Shown here piece after piece: positions 60,530-64,000 of a DNA stretch of 64,000 nucleotides. The first letter of the stretch is position 1. Each line of letters opens with the position of its first letter. The notes beneath the pieces were generated by a model that ran no database searches, was not told where the DNA came from, and saw nothing but the letters and a program-made list of their open reading frames with translations. The DNA comes from Selaginella tamariscina (Eukaryota > Streptophyta > Lycopodiopsida > Selaginellales > Selaginellaceae): NCBI GenBank assembly GCA_003024785.1, contig PUQB01000192.1, forward strand, positions 92,011 through 156,010, written 5' to 3'. Both the position numbers and the translations under genes were made by a program.

Positions 60530-60657
60530 GCGGGATTAATTCCGCCGCCCATATATAGTGTGTGTGCACATGGTTTACGAGAGGGCGGCGGGATTAATTC
60601 TGCCGCTCATATATATGTGTGTGTGTGCATGGTTTACGAGAGGGCGGCGGAATTAAT
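60530..60657. repeat. Palindromic GC minisatellite, right arm, part 2
   Basis: Two to three further units (GCGGGATTAATTCYGCCGC, TGCATGGTTTACGAGAGGG) run up to the next LTR. Confidence 0.85.
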
Positions 60658-63600
60658 TATCATAGTTTTTACTATGACTCGACCCTTTACTTTGGGGTTT
60701 GATTATTGTTACTTACCGATTGTGTGACGAACCCTAGATGTAGTAGGAAATAAGCTCATTTAGTGCACTTGAGTATCTAGTGATGGTCCGGCCAGGTGTC
60801 ATTAGGTATTTGCAGGAAACTCTAGGCGAAGCTAGAACTTACCTTCTAGAAACTCTCTCCCGGTTTGATGTTCCAGGTTAGGGTTCTTCGCAAAGTATAG
60901 CTTGTCAAAATAAGGGTTAGGGACACCCCTAGGGGTTAGGTTTAGGGTTAGGTTAGGACAACTATTTTCTCTAAGGGCTGGCATTTCTGTGCCAGCCCAC
61001 TTACTCACTTAGGTAAACAGGGGGGGGGGGGGGGGGGGGGGGGTCCGTCACATAAATAAGGTAGAGTATATGTAGTGAGGCTTCTTGGGTTCAAAAGAGA
61101 GCTCGTTAACCTCCTACCGGTGCAAGCTAAGCTTGTGTCGTCAAGGTGCAACCCTCCGTTGTGCCACCCAAACTTCCACACAACAAGGGTACAACCCACC
61201 CTAGGGTTTTAAGGTACAAGCCAACAAGCTATTGGGAAGTCAAGAGGCAGCTCAAAAGGTTGCTTATGGCATGTCGTTAGAGGACTTGTACAAAAGGGAG
61301 GAAGAAAAACCTAAACCGAGGAGTTTTCCTCCAAAGTCCGGGTTCAGAAGATTTGATAGACGACCGAATCAATCACCATCAAATTGAAGTGCAAGTCCCT
61401 TCATCGGCAATTCCAAATTTTCAGATACATCGAGACCCATCGGATCTTGGAAGTCGTTAGCGTTCACCTCCTCAGTAGGCCAAGGGCTCGGCTCCAAAGT
61501 CTGCTCCCTCGCAATCCGCAGGCGGGGTTTGTACATGTCACATTTGTAACAAGCCTGGTCATTTTGCTAGAGAATGTCGGGCACCCTCACAACAATCGGG
61601 TCATTTCAAGGCGATGGTAGAAGAGGAAGTTGCTAAACCAGAAACGCTTGAAGATCCAGAAGATGAGTCAGAGGAGGTAATGTTGTGCTAGACACAACCT
61701 GCCTTATTCGCTATTTAAGATAAAATTGACCCTTTGTTATATTTGACAGGAAGGATATGAGGGGACTGAATCTGAATGATGATTGATATTGGAACAACAT
61801 ACAACTTCATATCGACTAGTCTAAGCTTGTCGGTTGAATTTGGATGTAATAAAGATGTGTGAAATAAAAATCAATTTTGGCAAAGGTTCTCAAAATGCTA
61901 ATAATATAGCAAGGGCAGTTCCTGTTCAAATCAAAGATTGGAAGGCTAAGCTAGACTTAATTGTCTTGAATATGACAGGGTTTGACTTTGTTTTGGGTAT
62001 GGAATGTTCCATAAACATGTAATCGAAATGAGGGGTTCTGGAGATAATTGAATCATGCTTGCAGCAGATAAGAGGACATTAGAAGACCACGCTCAAAATG
62101 GAAACGCTAACTGATAAGGATTGGAATCCTATGTTCCTTACCTTAACTCAGTTGTGTAAGGCAGTTAGACATCGGTAACGTGTGTTTCTTGCAATGGTTT
62201 TGGATACTGGTGAAGTCAAAAATAGGAGATGGTCAAAAATCTGTTCCTGAACCTATTTTGGAAGTGTTGCTAGAAGACTTGCTACCCGAGTTACCTCCAC
62301 ATCGAACTGTGGATCACAGGATAGAGATTTTGCCAGGTTCGTATGCAATGATGTGTCTGTTGACGTATGTGATGACGTGGCTGCTGAGGAGGTGTATACC
62401 GTGGAGGCTAAGGTTTGATGTAGAGGTAGTTAGGCGGTAGGGAGTGAAAATTTAGAATCATTCGTTATATTTTGCACCATGAATAAATTTTTAACATTCC
62501 ATCCTTGTAACTCATTGGTAAAGCGCCTTTCTTTTAAATTGAAAGTCAGGAGTTTAAATTGAATGTCAGGAGTTTGATTCTTCATGAGTCCAGATTGGAA
62601 GTTTAGTTTAATTTCTATGTTTCTAGGTATGTATGATGTTGCGTATTTCTCTAAAATAATGCATATACTATTACAAGCCATTGCATACTATTACGAGCCA
62701 TTACCTAATATAGTTTGTATACAATTTATAAGATTCTCTACTACTTAAATAAAATATGTATTTAATTTATAATATCTATAAACATATACACATACATAAT
62801 GTGTGTGTGTTTGTGTTTATTAGTTTCACACGTAACTCAATATTACACAAGTCATTTAAATGCATGACTAAACTAATAAAAGATAGATATAATAACTAAG
62901 GGTTGTATTCTTACGTTAAATAAGGGTTAAATGTGTGTGTGTGTGTTATTTAGTTTCACACGTAACTCAATATTACACAAGTCATTTAAATGCATGACTA
63001 AACTAATAAAAGATAGATATAATAACTAAGGTGGTATTTACTGACCCTTACATTAAATAAGGGTTAAAGGTGAATTTGATTCAAGCTATTACCGAGTGGA
63101 TGACTTTAAAGACATGCATGAAGTTAGATCATTTCTTGGTCTGATAGGATATTATCGAAGATTCATAAAGGGTTACTTGGAAATAGCGGCCCCATTGACA
63201 GATCTTACGAAGAACATTCCATGGCATTGGACTCCAGAGTGCCAACGTGTGTTCGTCAAACTCAAAGAGGCTATCTCTTCTGAGCCAGTTTTGCAATTGC
63301 CCATCTTTGAAGATCCCTTTGAAGTAGAATGTGACGCTTCCGACTTTGCAATTGGTGGTGTATTGCAACAGAAAGGACATCCAGTGTCCTTTTTCTTGAA
63401 GAAGTTAGATGCTGCGCAAACTCGATGGCCTACTCATGGAAAGGAGATGTATGCTATTGTTGCTTCCTTGGAGTATTGGCATCATTATCTTCCAAGTCAT
63501 GGCACTGTGGTTTGAACAAATAGTGTAACTCTAAGATATTTTGAAACGCAGCTGAAGCTATCGCTGAAGTATGTTAAATGGCAGCAAAAGTTGGCACAAT

Positions 63601-64000
63601 TTAGCTTGAAATCAAACATAGAGTAGGAAAGGACAATGTGGTAGCTGATGCACTCAGTAGGAAGGGCCATCTTCGGATTATGTCAGCACCCGTGTCAACT
63701 TTGGTAGATGAATTTGTGACGACGTATCCTTAGGACAAGTATGCTAAGGAGGCTTTGAGCCTGGTGGCAAAGAGGAATCAAGTTCATCAGTTATGAAAAG
63801 ATGGTAATATTCCAGCAAGAATAAAAAGTCGAATGGATGCACTCAAACAGATGCATTTTGCGGTATGAGATGGAGTTCTTTATTATAAAGAAAAGAGACT
63901 CTATGTTCCAGAAGGACATGGAAGGAGAGGTTGTTAAGAGAGCATCACGATGTTCCTTTGGCAGGATGGTGGAAGGCATAAGACATTGGTTTTGTTGAAA
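60658..64000 (+). mobile_element. Second Ty3/gypsy chromovirus copy, plus strand, broken, runs off window
   Basis: It is the same family as the element at 31.7-38.9 kb. A partial 5' LTR (60,658 to ~61,208) includes a run of 24 G and the TATA-like CACATAAATAAGG. Gag end, protease, reverse-transcriptase end, RNase H and integrase zinc-finger regions follow. A 0.74-kb patch of arm-type repeat sits inside (62,343-63,080). It carries many breaks, more than the 31.7-kb copy, and is older or faster decaying. Confidence 0.9.
62343..63080 (+). repeat. Patch of inverted-arm repeat inside the chromovirus copy
   Basis: It starts with sequence matching the left-arm end near 41,842 inverted. It passes through a tRNA-like head (A box TAACTCATTGGTAAAGC at 62,508) and two or three B-box units, then joins directly to sequence matching 28.2-29.9 kb inverted. 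It thus carries both ends of a 13-kb arm block with the middle absent. Confidence 0.8.

Larger units (their letters stand above)
48333..60657 (-). repeat. Right arm of the giant inverted duplication
   Basis: It is the reverse complement of the left arm in the same block order. It contains a solo LTR (58,784-60,529) and a gypsy fragment (about 49,030-49,675) that have no partner in the left arm. The B-box array here is much shorter (about 0.4 kb against 2.6 kb). Confidence 0.92.

Noticed and set aside
23150-60657. Inverted duplication as an assembly or hairpin-read artefact
   Set aside because: The arms differ by scattered changes, array length and arm-specific insertions with their own target duplications, which an artefact would not produce.

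Overview
The window comes from a land-plant nuclear genome. It carries a single-exon PPR protein gene built almost wholly from 31-residue S-type repeats, a class-A heat-shock factor with a 60-nt intron at the position conserved in plant HSFs, Ty3/gypsy chromoviruses with an initiator-Met tRNA primer site, a Helitron, and TTTAGGG-type telomeric motifs. The S-type PPR architecture and very short intron resemble a lycophyte such as Selaginella. That assignment is an inference from style, not a database result.

Layout. 1-2.2 kb: nested LTRs. 2.6-6.0 kb: host island on the minus strand (PPR gene, then HSF), followed by small plus-strand relics of a Dof zinc finger and of a PPR gene. 7.46-16.48 kb: a long-LTR gypsy relative with no readable coding region. 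A flanked solo LTR is nested inside it, and its 5' LTR ends abruptly at a short telomeric repeat. 16.5-22.8 kb: direct repeats, about 180-bp satellite units, degenerate telomere-like sequence and a broken Helitron Rep gene, the last bracketed by a roughly 68-bp inverted pair.

23.15-60.66 kb is one very large inverted duplication. The arms (23.15-42.22 and 48.33-60.66 kb) carry, from outside in: a palindromic GC minisatellite, a gypsy fossil, a Crinkler-like P-loop NTPase gene, a repetitive non-coding block, an array of 36-bp units each holding a tRNA-type B box, a tRNA-like head, and a promoter plus first exon pointing into the centre. The 6.1-kb spacer holds two host-like multi-exon genes, one possibly the RNA polymerase I factor TAF1A. 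Later insertions distinguish the arms: a 7.2-kb chromovirus (TSD TAGGG) and a 1.23-kb TIR transposon in the left arm, and a solo LTR (TSD GCGGG) in the right. For each, the other arm shows sequence close to the unoccupied site. 60.66-64 kb is a second chromovirus on the plus strand that runs off the window and contains a patch copied from the arm repeats.

The host genes shown do not form a pathway. The history is one of repeat nesting, telomeric-motif spread and one large inverted duplication. The elements most worth following are the inverted duplication, the B-box array and the paired Crinkler-like genes.
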